This document shows positions 7,197 through 15,892 of a DNA stretch of 47,230 bases, piece after piece (positions within the stretch are counted from its first letter, which is position 1; every line of letters starts with the position of its first letter). The notes below the pieces were generated by a model. That model was not told the origin of the DNA, made no database searches, and worked only from the letters and a program-made list of their open reading frames with translations. Made by a program: the position numbers and the translations under genes. The stretch is from a virus: the IMG/VR virus record IMGVR_UViG_3300025671_000110, positions 1-47,230 of that record, one strand, 5' to 3'.

Positions 7197-8162
7197 ATGT
7201 CAGATAATGACTGGACAACGGTAGATACTTCCAAAGCCGAAAAAGAGGAAGAACGTGTAGAGTTTGAAATTGAAGGTGAAGAAGAACAACCAGAAGTTGA
7301 AACTCAACAAGAAAGGGTAGCTGAAGCACAAGCAGAAGCTGTAGAAGATCAGAAGCCTGATCAGGAAGAACAACAACAGTCTGGCGCACAAAAGCGTATT
7401 CGTCAATTAGTACGTCAGAAAAAAGAACGTGAAGAACAAATTGCTGAATTAATTGCTCGTCAAAAAGAACTTGAAGATCAATTAAAGAATAAGCAAAAAG
7501 AAATTGAAACTTCTGTTGAAAAGAATTTTGAAACATCAGAAGCAAGCATTAATAACCGTATTGATATTGCTAAACAAGCTTATCGTCAAGCTTTGGAATC
7601 AGGTGATACGGACCGCATTGTAGAAGCGCAGGAACATTTAAGTCGGGCGCAAAACGATGCATCAATGCTTCAGATAAATAAACAGCAGTTTACAATGTCT
7701 CAGCAGCAAGCTGTTCAACAAACTGAAAGATCTATTCAACAAGAAGCCGCACAGTATGATCGTTTGGCAGTTGAATGGGCAGGTAGAAATCCTTGGTTTG
7801 GTCAAGATTCCGTAATGACTACATTAGCATTGGAAATTGACAATGAACTAAAAGGAGAAGGCTTTGATCCTTCAGATACAGATTTTTACCAAGAGATTGA
7901 TTCTAGACTTCGGCAACGATTTCCAGAACGTTTTGGTGAAGCACCTGTAACACAACGGACGCAGGAAACGTCATCACCTGCTCAAGTGGTTGGTGGAGCA
8001 TCACGCACTTCAACCTCTTCATCTAATAGCAAGAAAGTAAAACTTTCAAAAGAAGATATTCGTCTTGCTGAAAAATGGGGTATACCACTTGAACAATACG
8101 CCGCAGAAAAACTAAAAGTGGAACGATCCGATGGTGAGTACACTTCTGTTTATGGTAATTAA
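7197..8162 (+). CDS. Probable scaffolding protein
   Basis: The 321-residue product is acidic at the N-terminus and has a long Glu/Gln/Lys coiled coil (roughly residues 20-190). A more ordered C-terminal third contains ERFGEAPVTQ and KLSKEDIRLAEKWGIPLEQY. Highly charged, helical proteins placed before the capsid gene are typical scaffolds that line the prohead and then leave. No protease domain is seen in it or next to it. The assignment rests on composition and position. A strong AAAGGAG ribosome site precedes the start. Confidence 0.7.
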   Translation: MSDNDWTTVDTSKAEKEEERVEFEIEGEEEQPEVETQQERVAEAQAEAVEDQKPDQEEQQQSGAQKRIRQLVRQKKEREEQIAELIARQKELEDQLKNKQKEIETSVEKNFETSEASINNRIDIAKQAYRQALESGDTDRIVEAQEHLSRAQNDASMLQINKQQFTMSQQQAVQQTERSIQQEAAQYDRLAVEWAGRNPWFGQDSVMTTLALEIDNELKGEGFDPSDTDFYQEIDSRLRQRFPERFGEAPVTQRTQETSSPAQVVGGASRTSTSSSNSKKVKLSKEDIRLAEKWGIPLEQYAAEKLKVERSDGEYTSVYGN

Positions 8163-8182
8163 TAGCGTGGAGGTAAACTAAA

Positions 8183-8677
8183 ATGGCACGTAATACAACA
8201 ACATCACGTAGTGCAGAGTCTCGTGAACTTAATTCTAGGGAAATGGAATACGAATATAGAGAACCAAATCTATTAGATATTCCAGAGGATGTAGAAAATC
8301 GTTTTGCTGATCAAGGTTTAAAGTTACGTTGGATCCGCATTACTAGCCGTGGTCAAGACGATTACAAAAATATCGGAAAGAAACTCCAAGAAGGTTGGCA
8401 GTTTGTTTCTGTAGATGAAGTTCCCGAACTAATGCATTCGTCCATCGTGAAGGACAGTGGTCGGTATGAAGGTACAATCTGTCGTGGAGATTTGGCCTTG
8501 GCTAAAATACCTTTAGCAAAAGCTAAAAGCCGACAAAGGTATTTTGAGAATCAAAGTCGTGAAATGGTTGAAGCTGTTAATGCTCAACTTATGAACTCAA
8601 GTGATTCAAGAATGCCAATTCGTAATAATAGTAAGACCCAAGTTACAAGGGGTCGATCACCTAGATTTCAAGATTAA
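8183..8677 (+). CDS. Conserved hypothetical head-region protein
   Basis: The 164-residue protein contains a compact region LRWIRITSRGQDDYKNIGKK followed by EGWQFVSVDEVPEL, then a charged C-terminal tail that looks disordered. This arrangement occurs between scaffold and capsid genes of other marine phages. The function is not established; a head assembly role is inferred from place. It is preceded by a GGAGG ribosome site. Confidence 0.75.
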   Translation: MARNTTTSRSAESRELNSREMEYEYREPNLLDIPEDVENRFADQGLKLRWIRITSRGQDDYKNIGKKLQEGWQFVSVDEVPELMHSSIVKDSGRYEGTICRGDLALAKIPLAKAKSRQRYFENQSREMVEAVNAQLMNSSDSRMPIRNNSKTQVTRGRSPRFQD

Positions 8678-8736
8678 TTGAAACTAATGGTCGGAACTTT
8701 TTTCTTGGTGTGCAATTTTAAAAAGGGAGAAATAAA

Positions 8737-9351
8737 ATGACTGCAACTAAAGCATTGTCAGGCTTCCGACCTTCTCGTAAACGTGGTAGTGGCTCAAACA
8801 GCACAGGTACTAATGAGTATCCTATTGCTTCAGCCTACGCTGCTAATATTTTTACAGGCGATCTTGTCCGTATCAATGCAGGGAATTTGGAAGTTATTAC
8901 GACAGTAACTGAAATCGTTCAGGGCGTATTTATGGGTTGCCGTTACGAAGCTAACGGTGAGCAGAAGTTCAGCAAGTACTGGCCTTCTGGAACATCAGCT
9001 ACTAATGCTGTAGCTATCGTTGCTGACGATTCACGTACCGTGTTTGAAGTACAAGCAGATGCATCTGTAACTGCTGGTGACCTACACGGCTCACAAAACT
9101 TTGCTGTAACACTTGGAACAGGCTCAACCTTTACTGGTATGTCTGGTCACGGTGTAGAGGCTGCAACTCGTACAACTGGTATCGCAATGTGTCGCACATT
9201 GGATTCAGTTGATGAACCGGGCAACGATGTGGCTGTAGCTGCTGAGAACGCTTATTTGAAGTTGAATGTACAACTCATTCAGCATACAGATAACTTCTTG
9301 ACTGCTGCTGTTTCTGCCCCTGCAACCATTACTGCATACCTATTAGGTTAA
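8737..9351 (+). CDS. Probable capsid decoration or minor head protein
   Basis: A 204-residue Gly/Thr/Ala-rich protein, probably mostly beta structure, with no signal peptide. The ribosome site AAGGGAGAAAT is close to ideal and codon choice resembles the adjacent capsid gene, suggesting high expression. Location directly upstream of the capsid gene suggests a decoration or stabilising protein of the capsid surface. I do not recognise a specific family. Confidence 0.72.
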   Translation: MTATKALSGFRPSRKRGSGSNSTGTNEYPIASAYAANIFTGDLVRINAGNLEVITTVTEIVQGVFMGCRYEANGEQKFSKYWPSGTSATNAVAIVADDSRTVFEVQADASVTAGDLHGSQNFAVTLGTGSTFTGMSGHGVEAATRTTGIAMCRTLDSVDEPGNDVAVAAENAYLKLNVQLIQHTDNFLTAAVSAPATITAYLLG

Positions 9352-9367
9352 TAAGGGAGATTAAAGA

Positions 9368-10300
9368 ATGGCTATTAATAGAGCAAGTATTGCAAAAGAG
9401 CTTCTCCCCGGTCTTAATGCCGTATTCGGTATGGAATATGGGGAAGTTGCTGACGAACACGCACCGCTTTTTGAAACTGAAAATTCAGATCGTGCGTTTG
9501 AAGAAGAAGTATTGTTCACAGGTTTCGGTACTGCACCTGTTAAAGGTGAAGGTTCAGCCGTTACTTATGACGATGCACAGGAAAGCTACACTTCACGCTA
9601 TACACATGAAACCATTGCACTTGCATTTGCAGTGACAGAAGAGGCTATGGAAGATAACCTCTATGACACATTTGCAAAACTTCGTGCAAGAGGTTTGGCA
9701 CGTGCTATGGCGAACACCAAGCAAGTTAAAGCTGCTGACGTATTTAACAACGGCTTCAGCGCAGCTTACGTTGGTGGCGATGGCGTAGCACTGTTCTCTG
9801 CTTCTCACCCAACAGCTTCTGCTGGTAATCAGTCAAACTACATTGGTGCTTCTGATCTTGCAGAATCATCTTTGGAAGCTGCACTGATTCAGATCTCAAA
9901 AGCAAAAGATGACCGTGGTATTCTGATTGGTCTGCAAGCTAAGTCTTTGCACATTCCATCAGACCTCGCATTTACTGCTGATCAGATCCTGAACAGCACA
10001 CTGTCAACTGCTACTGCTACCTTCGGTACAGATGGTATCACGCAAGTTAATGACATCAACTCAATCCGTAATCAGGGTCTGGTTCCCGGTGGCTTCTACG
10101 TAAACCGCCGCTTCACAGACACTGACGCTTGGTTTATCAAAACTGATTGTCCAAACGGTACAAAGATGTTTGTACGTGCGCCGCTTCAAACCAAAATGGA
10201 ACCAGATTTCGATACTGGCAACCTGCGGTTTAAGGCTCGTGAACGTTACAGCTTCGGTTGGTCAGACTGGCGTGGGTTCTACGGCTCAGACGGTGCATAA
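9368..10300 (+). CDS. Major capsid protein, HK97 fold (Mu gpT-like)
   Basis: The 310-residue protein begins MAINRASIAKELLPGLNAVF. It contains the sequence LFSASHPTASAGNQSNY, characteristic of Mu gpT-type major head subunits. The central region has an ALAFAVTEEAMEDNLYD helix and the C-terminus has a conserved KTDCPNGTKMFVRAPLQTK strand pair. A strong GGGAGA ribosome site and codons favouring GCT, GGT and CGT fit the most abundant virion protein. A terminator lies immediately downstream. I see no sign of a cleaved N-terminal scaffold domain. Confidence 0.92.
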   Translation: MAINRASIAKELLPGLNAVFGMEYGEVADEHAPLFETENSDRAFEEEVLFTGFGTAPVKGEGSAVTYDDAQESYTSRYTHETIALAFAVTEEAMEDNLYDTFAKLRARGLARAMANTKQVKAADVFNNGFSAAYVGGDGVALFSASHPTASAGNQSNYIGASDLAESSLEAALIQISKAKDDRGILIGLQAKSLHIPSDLAFTADQILNSTLSTATATFGTDGITQVNDINSIRNQGLVPGGFYVNRRFTDTDAWFIKTDCPNGTKMFVRAPLQTKMEPDFDTGNLRFKARERYSFGWSDWRGFYGSDGA

Positions 10301-10320
10301 GGTTAATTTAAATTAATCTG

Positions 10321-10360
10321 AAAAAAGTAGGGGAAGGGTCTTTGATCCTTCTCCTTTTTT
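10321..10360 (+). terminator. Rho-independent terminator after the capsid gene
   Basis: GGGGAAGGGTC (10330-10340) pairs with GATCCTTCTCC (10344-10354), with two G-T wobbles and a TTT loop, followed by TTTTTT. An A run precedes the stem. Confidence 0.85.
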
Positions 10361-10369
10361 GTGTATAAT
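10341..10369 (+). promoter_or_regulatory. Candidate promoter directly after the capsid terminator
   Basis: Consensus TATAAT at 10364-10369 lies 4 bases after the terminator T run. The possible -35 (TTTGAT or TTGATC) overlaps the terminator loop. It would restart transcription for the tail genes from 10419 on. Confidence 0.5.
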
Positions 10370-10418
10370 ATAGGTAACGAACCACAACTAACTAATTAAC
10401 AAATATAGGTGACGTGAT

Positions 10419-10724
10419 ATGGCAAGTAATATTAGAACTGCTCATCAAGTAGGCAGTGGTGCATTTGTAGATTCAATTACAAGCACAACAATTTCAAATA
10501 CTCGTATTAAAGGTCTAACATTTTCAGGCGTTGGTACATTTACCATTACAGGTTCTGAAACCGATGAGTATGGTAATGCACGTGGAAGCAATATTAAATT
10601 TGTAGGAACAACTGCAAACGATGCAGGTGACGTAATGATCCCAGACTTTGGTGTTCGCATGGTCGGTTCTGTAAAAGTTTCTGCTCCTACATCAGCAGCT
10701 ACTGTGACAATTTATTATGGCTAA
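10419..10724 (+). CDS. Small beta-rich structural protein
   Basis: The 101-residue product is rich in Ser, Thr, Gly and Val with alternating strand-like segments (TFSGVGTFTITGSET; MVGSVKVSAPTSAATVTIYY). It overlaps the next gene by 8 bases. It is the first gene after the terminator/promoter pair. Location between capsid and adaptor suggests a head or connector accessory protein. No family is recognised. Confidence 0.72.
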   Translation: MASNIRTAHQVGSGAFVDSITSTTISNTRIKGLTFSGVGTFTITGSETDEYGNARGSNIKFVGTTANDAGDVMIPDFGVRMVGSVKVSAPTSAATVTIYYG

Positions 10725-11391
10725 TTATACTTATCTGGTTGAGGACTTAATCGGTGCTACTGAAAATGATGGCGCAGAGTTCTTAGCATATATTCCAAAA
10801 ATTGTAAATCGAGCAGAGGAACGTCTGACAAGGGTACTAGACGACTATGGTCTTGTAACTTATACGTCAGTCGCTGTATCTGCAGATAACAATCGTATTA
10901 CTTTAGTATCAGGTACACGTATAGTAAAGAATTTTAATATTACTACTTCTGCAACAAGTACAACTGATCCAACACGTATTCACCTATTACAACGTACTGA
11001 TGAGTACATTAAAGATTACTGGCCTGTAAGCGCAAGCACAGGTACACCAGTATATTATGGTAGACGTGATAATACTACAGTTATTATTGCTCCTACACCT
11101 GTATCTACATTGAATGGTGAAATTGCATATGTAGCTAAACCAGTTGCTCTTACATCAGCAACACCTAATAATTATTTTTCTGACTATTGTTATGATGCTT
11201 TGTTTAATGCGTCTATGGTAGAAGCAATGGTATTTATGAAAGACTACCAAGCAAGTCAACTGTTTGAACAACGCTATCAAGCAGCAGTTGAATCATTACG
11301 TAACCAAGCAAGACGCACTAGAAGGGACGATATGGAAGCTGCTACAAGTCCCGGTGGTGCAGATAATCCAGTTATACCGGGAGCAAACTAA
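10717..11391 (+). CDS. Head-tail adaptor protein
   Basis: The 224-residue protein has an N-terminal helical part (YLVEDLIGATENDGAEFLAY, IVNRAEERLTRVL), a middle beta part (VYYGRRDNTTVIIAPTP), and a C-terminal helical part (ALFNASMVEAMVFMKDYQAS, then FEQRYQAAVESLRNQARR). This helix-sheet-helix order is that of phage head-completion adaptors of short-tailed phages. It lies after the capsid gene and overlaps both neighbours. A second adaptor of similar size is at 16551. I infer that it forms a ring below the portal. Confidence 0.75.
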   Translation: MANYTYLVEDLIGATENDGAEFLAYIPKIVNRAEERLTRVLDDYGLVTYTSVAVSADNNRITLVSGTRIVKNFNITTSATSTTDPTRIHLLQRTDEYIKDYWPVSASTGTPVYYGRRDNTTVIIAPTPVSTLNGEIAYVAKPVALTSATPNNYFSDYCYDALFNASMVEAMVFMKDYQASQLFEQRYQAAVESLRNQARRTRRDDMEAATSPGGADNPVIPGAN

Positions 11392-12668
11392 TGGGACTTT
11401 TTACAATTGTAGGTGGTAAAATTTTAAAGAAAGGTGCTAGTGAGGCTGCAAAAAAAGCTGCCCCTAAAGTTGCAAAAAAAGCTGCTGCACCAAAGCGTGG
11501 ACGTTTAACCAAACAACAAAAGGCTTCACAGACACGTGCTAAGAAGAAAGCACCTGTTGCTAAAAAACCTGCACCAAGTAAAACAAGTGCATCAGCAACT
11601 CGTGCAAAGTCTACTCCACGTGGAACACTTGCAGGAATGACTGATAAACAAAAGCAAGAACGTAATAATCTGCTTACTAAATTCCGTCAAGCATACGGAA
11701 TTAAAAAAATGGCAGATCTAAAAAATATGACTTTAAAAGAACTTAAAGATATTGATGCAAGACGTAAGCCAAAAGAAATAATTGAAAGTCGTATTCCTAC
11801 AAAAACTCCACCACAACCAAAGCAAATGACTAAAGAGGAGTTAGCTGCTGAAGGACGTAGACGTGGTGCAAGAGATGATTATACTGGAAGAATGCAACAA
11901 CCGCAAGTTGCAAAGGGTGCATATGAAGAAGGGCCAGATACTGTACTTCCTTCTAAGATTGAACTTCCTGAAAAACTTAAAGATTATTCACGCAGAGAAC
12001 TTAGAAGACTTATTGAAAGTGGACAGGCTCGTATTGTTAAAACAAAAAATGGTTCTAAAGTTCAAACAACTGGACGGTTTTCACCACCTGCTTCTATGAT
12101 TTCTGAAAAAATGGGAACAGGAAAAGCTACTAATGCAATGAGAAATAAAGTTACAAAAGAAGTTGATTTAACAAAAGTTGCAGATCCTAGACCAATGCGT
12201 ATTAAAAAACCTAGCTTTGGTCAACGTTTAAAACAAGCTATGCGTTCTGGTGAACCTACTACACTTGAAGAGGTTCGTAAACGTAAAAAGGCTTCTGAAT
12301 CTTTAAGTAAAGCTTTTTTTGTAGATGCTAAACAAGCAACAAAAGAAGCTGGTAAAGAAATTCGTCAACGAATTGATATGGTTCAAAAACAATTAGAAGA
12401 TAAAAAGATTACTAAAACTCAGGCTAAACAAAAAATTAGACAAATTAAAAAGTCTGCTACAAAAATTATTGAACAGAAACAAGGTAGAGGTAAAGGTGGA
12501 TTTGAAAAATCTCCTACATCTATGCAAAGATACACATCACCTTCTGCTAGATTTATACCAAGCACAGGTAAGTTGTTTAATAAAGGCGGTAGAATTAAAT
12601 CAAATAAAAAATCTTCTCCACGTGGTTGTGGTAAAGCTTTACGTGGTTACGGAAAGGCGATGAAATAA
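11391..12668 (+). CDS. Basic virion-region protein with GGRI...GCGKALRGYGKAMK tail
   Basis: The 425-residue, strongly basic protein starts at the TAATG overlap with the adaptor gene. Its first 75 residues are an Ala/Lys segment like histone H1 tails (AAKKAAPKVAKKAAAPKRGR). Lys/Arg-rich helices follow throughout. The last 31 residues contain GGRI (399-402) and end GCGKALRGYGKAMK. The next gene carries the same 14-residue sequence at its own C-terminus. No enzyme motif is seen. DNA binding is likely by composition; it could be an internal head protein. It is the first member of an island of basic genes. Confidence 0.75.
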   Translation: MGLFTIVGGKILKKGASEAAKKAAPKVAKKAAAPKRGRLTKQQKASQTRAKKKAPVAKKPAPSKTSASATRAKSTPRGTLAGMTDKQKQERNNLLTKFRQAYGIKKMADLKNMTLKELKDIDARRKPKEIIESRIPTKTPPQPKQMTKEELAAEGRRRGARDDYTGRMQQPQVAKGAYEEGPDTVLPSKIELPEKLKDYSRRELRRLIESGQARIVKTKNGSKVQTTGRFSPPASMISEKMGTGKATNAMRNKVTKEVDLTKVADPRPMRIKKPSFGQRLKQAMRSGEPTTLEEVRKRKKASESLSKAFFVDAKQATKEAGKEIRQRIDMVQKQLEDKKITKTQAKQKIRQIKKSATKIIEQKQGRGKGGFEKSPTSMQRYTSPSARFIPSTGKLFNKGGRIKSNKKSSPRGCGKALRGYGKAMK

Positions 12669-12922
12669 TGGCAAAAAAGAAATCTAAAAATAAAAAAGGA
12701 CTTATGGGTAAACTTGCTGGATCAGGAGCAATTCTTGAAATTCCCATGATGGCAGATCTTTATACAGATGCTGGATTAGCTTTGGGTGGATTAGGAGAAC
12801 AGCTAATGAACTTGGGTATATTTAAAGAAGGCGGCTCCGTATCAAAAAATAAAAAATCACCACGAGGATGCGGTAAAGCTTTACGTGGTTATGGTAAAGC
12901 AATGAAAGGTAAAAAACAATGA
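12668..12922 (+). CDS. Small basic protein sharing the GCGKALRGYGKAMK tail
   Basis: The 84-residue protein starts with MAKKKSKNKKGLMGKL. It has a short, moderately hydrophobic middle (GSGAILEIPMMADLYTDAGL) and a C-terminal part with EGGSV followed by [21 protein letters not shown]. Its 14-residue tail is identical to that of the gene before it, and the two share little else. It overlaps both neighbours, by 1 and 4 bases. The function is unknown. Confidence 0.72.
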   Translation: MAKKKSKNKKGLMGKLAGSGAILEIPMMADLYTDAGLALGGLGEQLMNLGIFKEGGSVSKNKKSPRGCGKALRGYGKAMKGKKQ

Positions 12923-14196
12923 ATCAGTTTATTAAACTAGGTGGTATGTTAATTAAAACATCTAAATCAATTGCAGATGATTTAATTAAAAATTTTGGTG
13001 CAACAAGAGTAAAACCTTCTGCTGTTAAAGCAGGAGATAAACCACTTACAGTAACAAATCAAAATTTAGGGGCTATAAAAACTGTTTCACGTCCTGTTGC
13101 TACAGTAACAGATGACTTAGCAGCAGGTGTAACACGTACTATTGGTCGTGGTCGCAATAAAGCTAGAACTACAAAACCTAAACCAACAGTAACAACTAAA
13201 CCTAGTACTACAGCTAAACCAAAACCTAGTACTACAGCTAAACCAAAATCTAGTACTACAGCTAAACCAAAAACTGCTACTGGTGCAGGTAAACCCACTA
13301 TGGAACCTAAACCAACAACTAAACCTAGTGCTACAGCTAAACCTAAAACTACTGCTAAACCTAGTGCTACTGCTAAACCTAGTGCTACTGCTACACGTAC
13401 ACGTGGTTTTCCTTATGGACCACTAGCAGGTGCAGGAGTAACAGCAGGAACAATGCTAGGTATTAGTACACTTGGTAAAGATGATAAGGGTAAATCTAAA
13501 GCAATTTTGCCTAAACGAAAACCAAAAGTACAAGGTCCACCTATGGGACCATCACGTGTATCTGGTTCTGATACAGAAGCAGGTAGACCAAAAGTTCCTG
13601 TTCCAACATCTTTTAATAAAGGTGCTAATACTGGCTTTGGTATTAATGCAAGCACTTTTGTTGGCGGTCCAGAAGAACGTGCCGTTATGATGAAGTATTA
13701 TGGTGGTACAGGTAAAGAAGCAGCGAAGGCAGCTATGGCAGGTACTCAAGGTAAATTAAAAGAACTTGGCATGGATGCACTTAAAAAAGAATTAGCTGCT
13801 GCTAAAGCAATTCGTTTTAAACGTGATGCTGCAAAAACTAAAAACAATAAGACTGGTGGTAAAATGAAATCTTACAGTAATGGTCGTAAGATTGGTAAAA
13901 AACCAAAAACCACAACTGTAAATAAATATGACACAACTAAATATGACACGCCACAAAAAGATGCTCAATATACTGGAGAAAGAAAATTTAGAATTGGTCC
14001 AACTGGTGTAAAATATCCTGCACCTGAAAAAAGACCTCCAATTTTTAAATCTAGAAAACCCGGAGGTAAAAGACCACGTAAAAAATTAATAGACACTTTT
14101 TCTGGACCTATGGAATTTAGCAAAGGTGGTAGCATTAAAAGTGGTCCTGCTCGTCAAATGCGTGGTTGGGGTAAGGCTCGTAAACCAAAGCGGTAA
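12919..14196 (+). CDS. Lys/Thr/Pro-repeat basic protein with GGSI tail
   Basis: The 425-residue protein has an N-terminal segment with no known domain. A low-complexity repeat region (about residues 88-165) is built of KPSTTAKPK and KPSATAK units. Next is a Gly/Ala stretch ([20 protein letters not shown]) that could be a weak membrane-interacting segment, and then a basic tail. It ends with [20 protein letters not shown], a looser form of the tails on the two preceding proteins. The repeat region resembles histone H1-type tails. A role in DNA compaction or ejection is inference from composition only. It starts inside the previous gene (ATGA overlap). Confidence 0.72.
   Translation: MNQFIKLGGMLIKTSKSIADDLIKNFGATRVKPSAVKAGDKPLTVTNQNLGAIKTVSRPVATVTDDLAAGVTRTIGRGRNKARTTKPKPTVTTKPSTTAKPKPSTTAKPKSSTTAKPKTATGAGKPTMEPKPTTKPSATAKPKTTAKPSATAKPSATATRTRGFPYGPLAGAGVTAGTMLGISTLGKDDKGKSKAILPKRKPKVQGPPMGPSRVSGSDTEAGRPKVPVPTSFNKGANTGFGINASTFVGGPEERAVMMKYYGGTGKEAAKAAMAGTQGKLKELGMDALKKELAAAKAIRFKRDAAKTKNNKTGGKMKSYSNGRKIGKKPKTTTVNKYDTTKYDTPQKDAQYTGERKFRIGPTGVKYPAPEKRPPIFKSRKPGGKRPRKKLIDTFSGPMEFSKGGSIKSGPARQMRGWGKARKPKR
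13201..13395 (+). repeat. Tandem repeats coding for KPSTTAK/KPSATAK
   Basis: Three nearly exact 24-base units start at 13201, 13225 and 13249. Further 18-base units of the related KPSATA type start at 13360 and 13378. Unit length is always a multiple of three, so copy number can change without breaking the frame. Confidence 0.85.
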
Positions 14197-14207
14197 GGAA
14201 ATCTACA

Positions 14208-14618
14208 ATGCCATTGACAAAAGGTAGGTCTGCCAAAGTAATTAGCAAAAATATTAAAAAGCTAAAGAAAGAAGGCAGACCTCAAAAGCAAGCGGTAGCA
14301 ATTGCACTATCCTCTGCAGGTAAATCTAATCCTGTAGCTAAAGGTTTAAAGGATGGAAAATTTAAACCTAAAATTGTTAAGCCTAAAAAAGGAAAGGGAT
14401 CTTACACAAGAAAGAATGTAAGATCTCTTTCTACAGGTGGCAAACCTAAATCTACTGTCAATAAGGCAGGTAATTATACCAAGCCAACTATGCGTAAGCG
14501 TTTATTTGAAAAGATTAAAGCTGGTAATAAAGGCGGCGCACCGGGTCAATGGTCTGCTCGTAAGGCTCAACTACTAGCAACTGAATATAAGAAAGCTGGT
14601 GGTGGTTACAAATCTTAG
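14208..14618 (+). CDS. Small basic protein with DUF5872-like C-terminal part
   Basis: The 136-residue protein begins [20 protein letters not shown] and has a [16 protein letters not shown] segment, a motif frequent in small phage proteins. The C-terminal 60 residues ([20 protein letters not shown], then [20 protein letters not shown]) match my memory of the DUF5872 family, which occurs in phages and large eukaryotic viruses. It is highly basic and has no catalytic motif. It ends KKAGGGYKS. Confidence 0.8.
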   Translation: MPLTKGRSAKVISKNIKKLKKEGRPQKQAVAIALSSAGKSNPVAKGLKDGKFKPKIVKPKKGKGSYTRKNVRSLSTGGKPKSTVNKAGNYTKPTMRKRLFEKIKAGNKGGAPGQWSARKAQLLATEYKKAGGGYKS

Positions 14619-14625
14619 TGTAGTA

Positions 14626-14787
14626 ATGTTTTGTGTTATTACTGCTAACAACATAGAGGTAAAAACAAAGGTCCATGATACACATGAATGGATTTCTAAA
14701 TGTCATATGGCATTAACTGAACATAATTTTAAAAATCCAAACGATAAATGTTTTTGTGTAGAAGTAAGTAATGTACAAGGAAAGTAG
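14626..14787 (+). CDS. Small cysteine-patterned protein, possible relative of 1101 and 36074 genes
   Basis: From the ATG at 14626 the protein has 53 residues (MFCVITANNIEVKTKVHDTH). An in-frame GTG at 14599 would add nine residues (MVVTNLSVV) and give a more hydrophobic N-terminus, but it lies inside the previous gene and neither start has a clear ribosome site. Cysteines occur near the N-terminus, in SKC in the middle and in KCFC near the end, broadly like the proteins at 1101 and 36074. The function is unknown. Confidence 0.6.
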   Translation: MFCVITANNIEVKTKVHDTHEWISKCHMALTEHNFKNPNDKCFCVEVSNVQGK

Positions 14788-14789
14788 TT

Positions 14790-15242
14790 ATGGACCCAAT
14801 TACAGCAATAGCCGCAGCAACGACTGCCTACAATGCAATCAAGAAAGGCTTTGAAGTAGGTAAAGAAGTTGAATCAATGGCTGGTGATTTGGGTCGTTGG
14901 ATGAATGCCATTCACCATGTTAAGAAAGAACACAATGTTGCAAAGGGTCGTAGGTTTGGTAGCGTAGAAGAGGAAGCATTAGAAACATTTGCTGCTAAGA
15001 AAAAAGCAGAGCAGATGGAAAACGAATTACGTAACTTTATTATAGGCCAATATGGTATGAATGCGTGGCAAGAAATTATACGTATTCAAGGTGAGATTAG
15101 AAAAAGACAAAGGGCAGAAGCTGCTAGAATAGCGCAAGAACGTGAGCAGCTAATATATAACGCTACTATTATAGGTTTAATTTTATTCTTTTTATCTTTT
15201 CTTATACCATTTATTTGGTTTGTATATGAAGGATTACAGTGA
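14790..15242 (+). CDS. Conserved virion-region protein with C-terminal membrane segment
   Basis: The 150-residue protein starts MDPITAIAAATTAYNAIKKG, has a long charged helical middle (EEEALETFAAKKKAEQMENE; QGEIRKRQRAEAARIAQERE) and ends in one membrane helix (about residues 123-147). This form recurs in many marine phages near head-tail genes. The hydrophobic tail and helical body suggest a protein that enters or spans the cell membrane during DNA delivery, but this is inference. The ribosome site is AAGGAAAG. Confidence 0.78.
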   Translation: MDPITAIAAATTAYNAIKKGFEVGKEVESMAGDLGRWMNAIHHVKKEHNVAKGRRFGSVEEEALETFAAKKKAEQMENELRNFIIGQYGMNAWQEIIRIQGEIRKRQRAEAARIAQEREQLIYNATIIGLILFFLSFLIPFIWFVYEGLQ

Positions 15243-15260
15243 TATAATAAGGAATGTTGA

Positions 15261-15524
15261 ATGGCAAACTTAAAAAAACCTCAAAGGAGTTTAAAAGCTT
15301 GGACAAAACAAAAGTGGAGAACCAAAAGTGGTAAGCCATCCACGCAGGGTCCAAAAGCTACAGGAGAACGTTACTTACCAGCGAAAGCGATTAAAGCATT
15401 ATCCGCAAAAGAATACTCAAAGACTTCGGCAGCTAAAAGAAGAGGAACTAAACAAGGAAAACAATTTGTTAAGCAGCCTAAGACTGTCGCAAAGAAAGTT
15501 AGAAAATATAGGAAGGTCAAGTAA
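15261..15524 (+). CDS. Small basic conserved phage protein
   Basis: The 87-residue, Lys/Arg-rich protein contains the ordered motifs SLKAWTKQKWRTKSGKPST, GPKATGERYLPAKAIKALS and KQGKQFVKQPKTVAKK. I associate this combination with a family widespread in cyanophages and other marine phages, with no known function. It overlaps the next gene by 1 base (TAATG). Confidence 0.8.
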   Translation: MANLKKPQRSLKAWTKQKWRTKSGKPSTQGPKATGERYLPAKAIKALSAKEYSKTSAAKRRGTKQGKQFVKQPKTVAKKVRKYRKVK

Positions 15525-15889
15525 TGGCAGGTAAATCTTCTAAATATCCCGGTGTAAAACGTCTGCCATCAGGAGGCATAGAATATCGTGGTACTAAATT
15601 TGCAGGGTTTAACAAACCTAAAAGATCTAATCGTCCAGAAAAAAAGGGAATGGTTCTCGCAAAGGACGGAGATACAATTAAGCTTATTCACTTCGGAGCA
15701 AAAGGATATGGACATAACTATTCACCAACGGCTCGTAAATCTTTTAAAAGCCGCCACGCAAAAAATATTAGTAAGGGCAAGCTTAGTGCTGCTTATTGGG
15801 CCGACAAAGTATTATGGGCTGGACCGGGCAAATCTAAAAAAAGTCCACCAAAAACTCAGCAACATAAGAAGTATGGTAAGGAGAAGTAA
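15524..15889 (+). CDS. Small basic protein, DUF6321-like
   Basis: The 121-residue protein has a KDGDTIKLIHFGAKGYGHNY strand pair followed by SPTARKSFKSRHAKN and SAAYWADKVLW. This order (IKLxxFG, RRKSFRxRH, WxxxYW) resembles the DUF6321-type proteins seen in cyanophages. The usual Cys pair of that group is missing here, so it is a diverged member if related. N- and C-terminal tails are Lys-rich. Confidence 0.7.
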   Translation: MAGKSSKYPGVKRLPSGGIEYRGTKFAGFNKPKRSNRPEKKGMVLAKDGDTIKLIHFGAKGYGHNYSPTARKSFKSRHAKNISKGKLSAAYWADKVLWAGPGKSKKSPPKTQQHKKYGKEK

Positions 15890-15892
15890 GTA

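Noticed and set aside
7180-7545. Leftward 121-residue hydrophobic frame opposite the scaffold gene
   Set aside because: It is the mirror of the Glu/Gln-rich coiled coil, which gives Leu/Phe/Val on the other strand; no ribosome site and no place in an operon.
15220-15248. TTGTAT-N17-TATAAT promoter-like sequence before the gene at 15261
   Set aside because: The expected start would be about six bases before the ATG and would remove the ribosome site; the TATAAT also overlaps the stop of the previous gene, so chance is likely.
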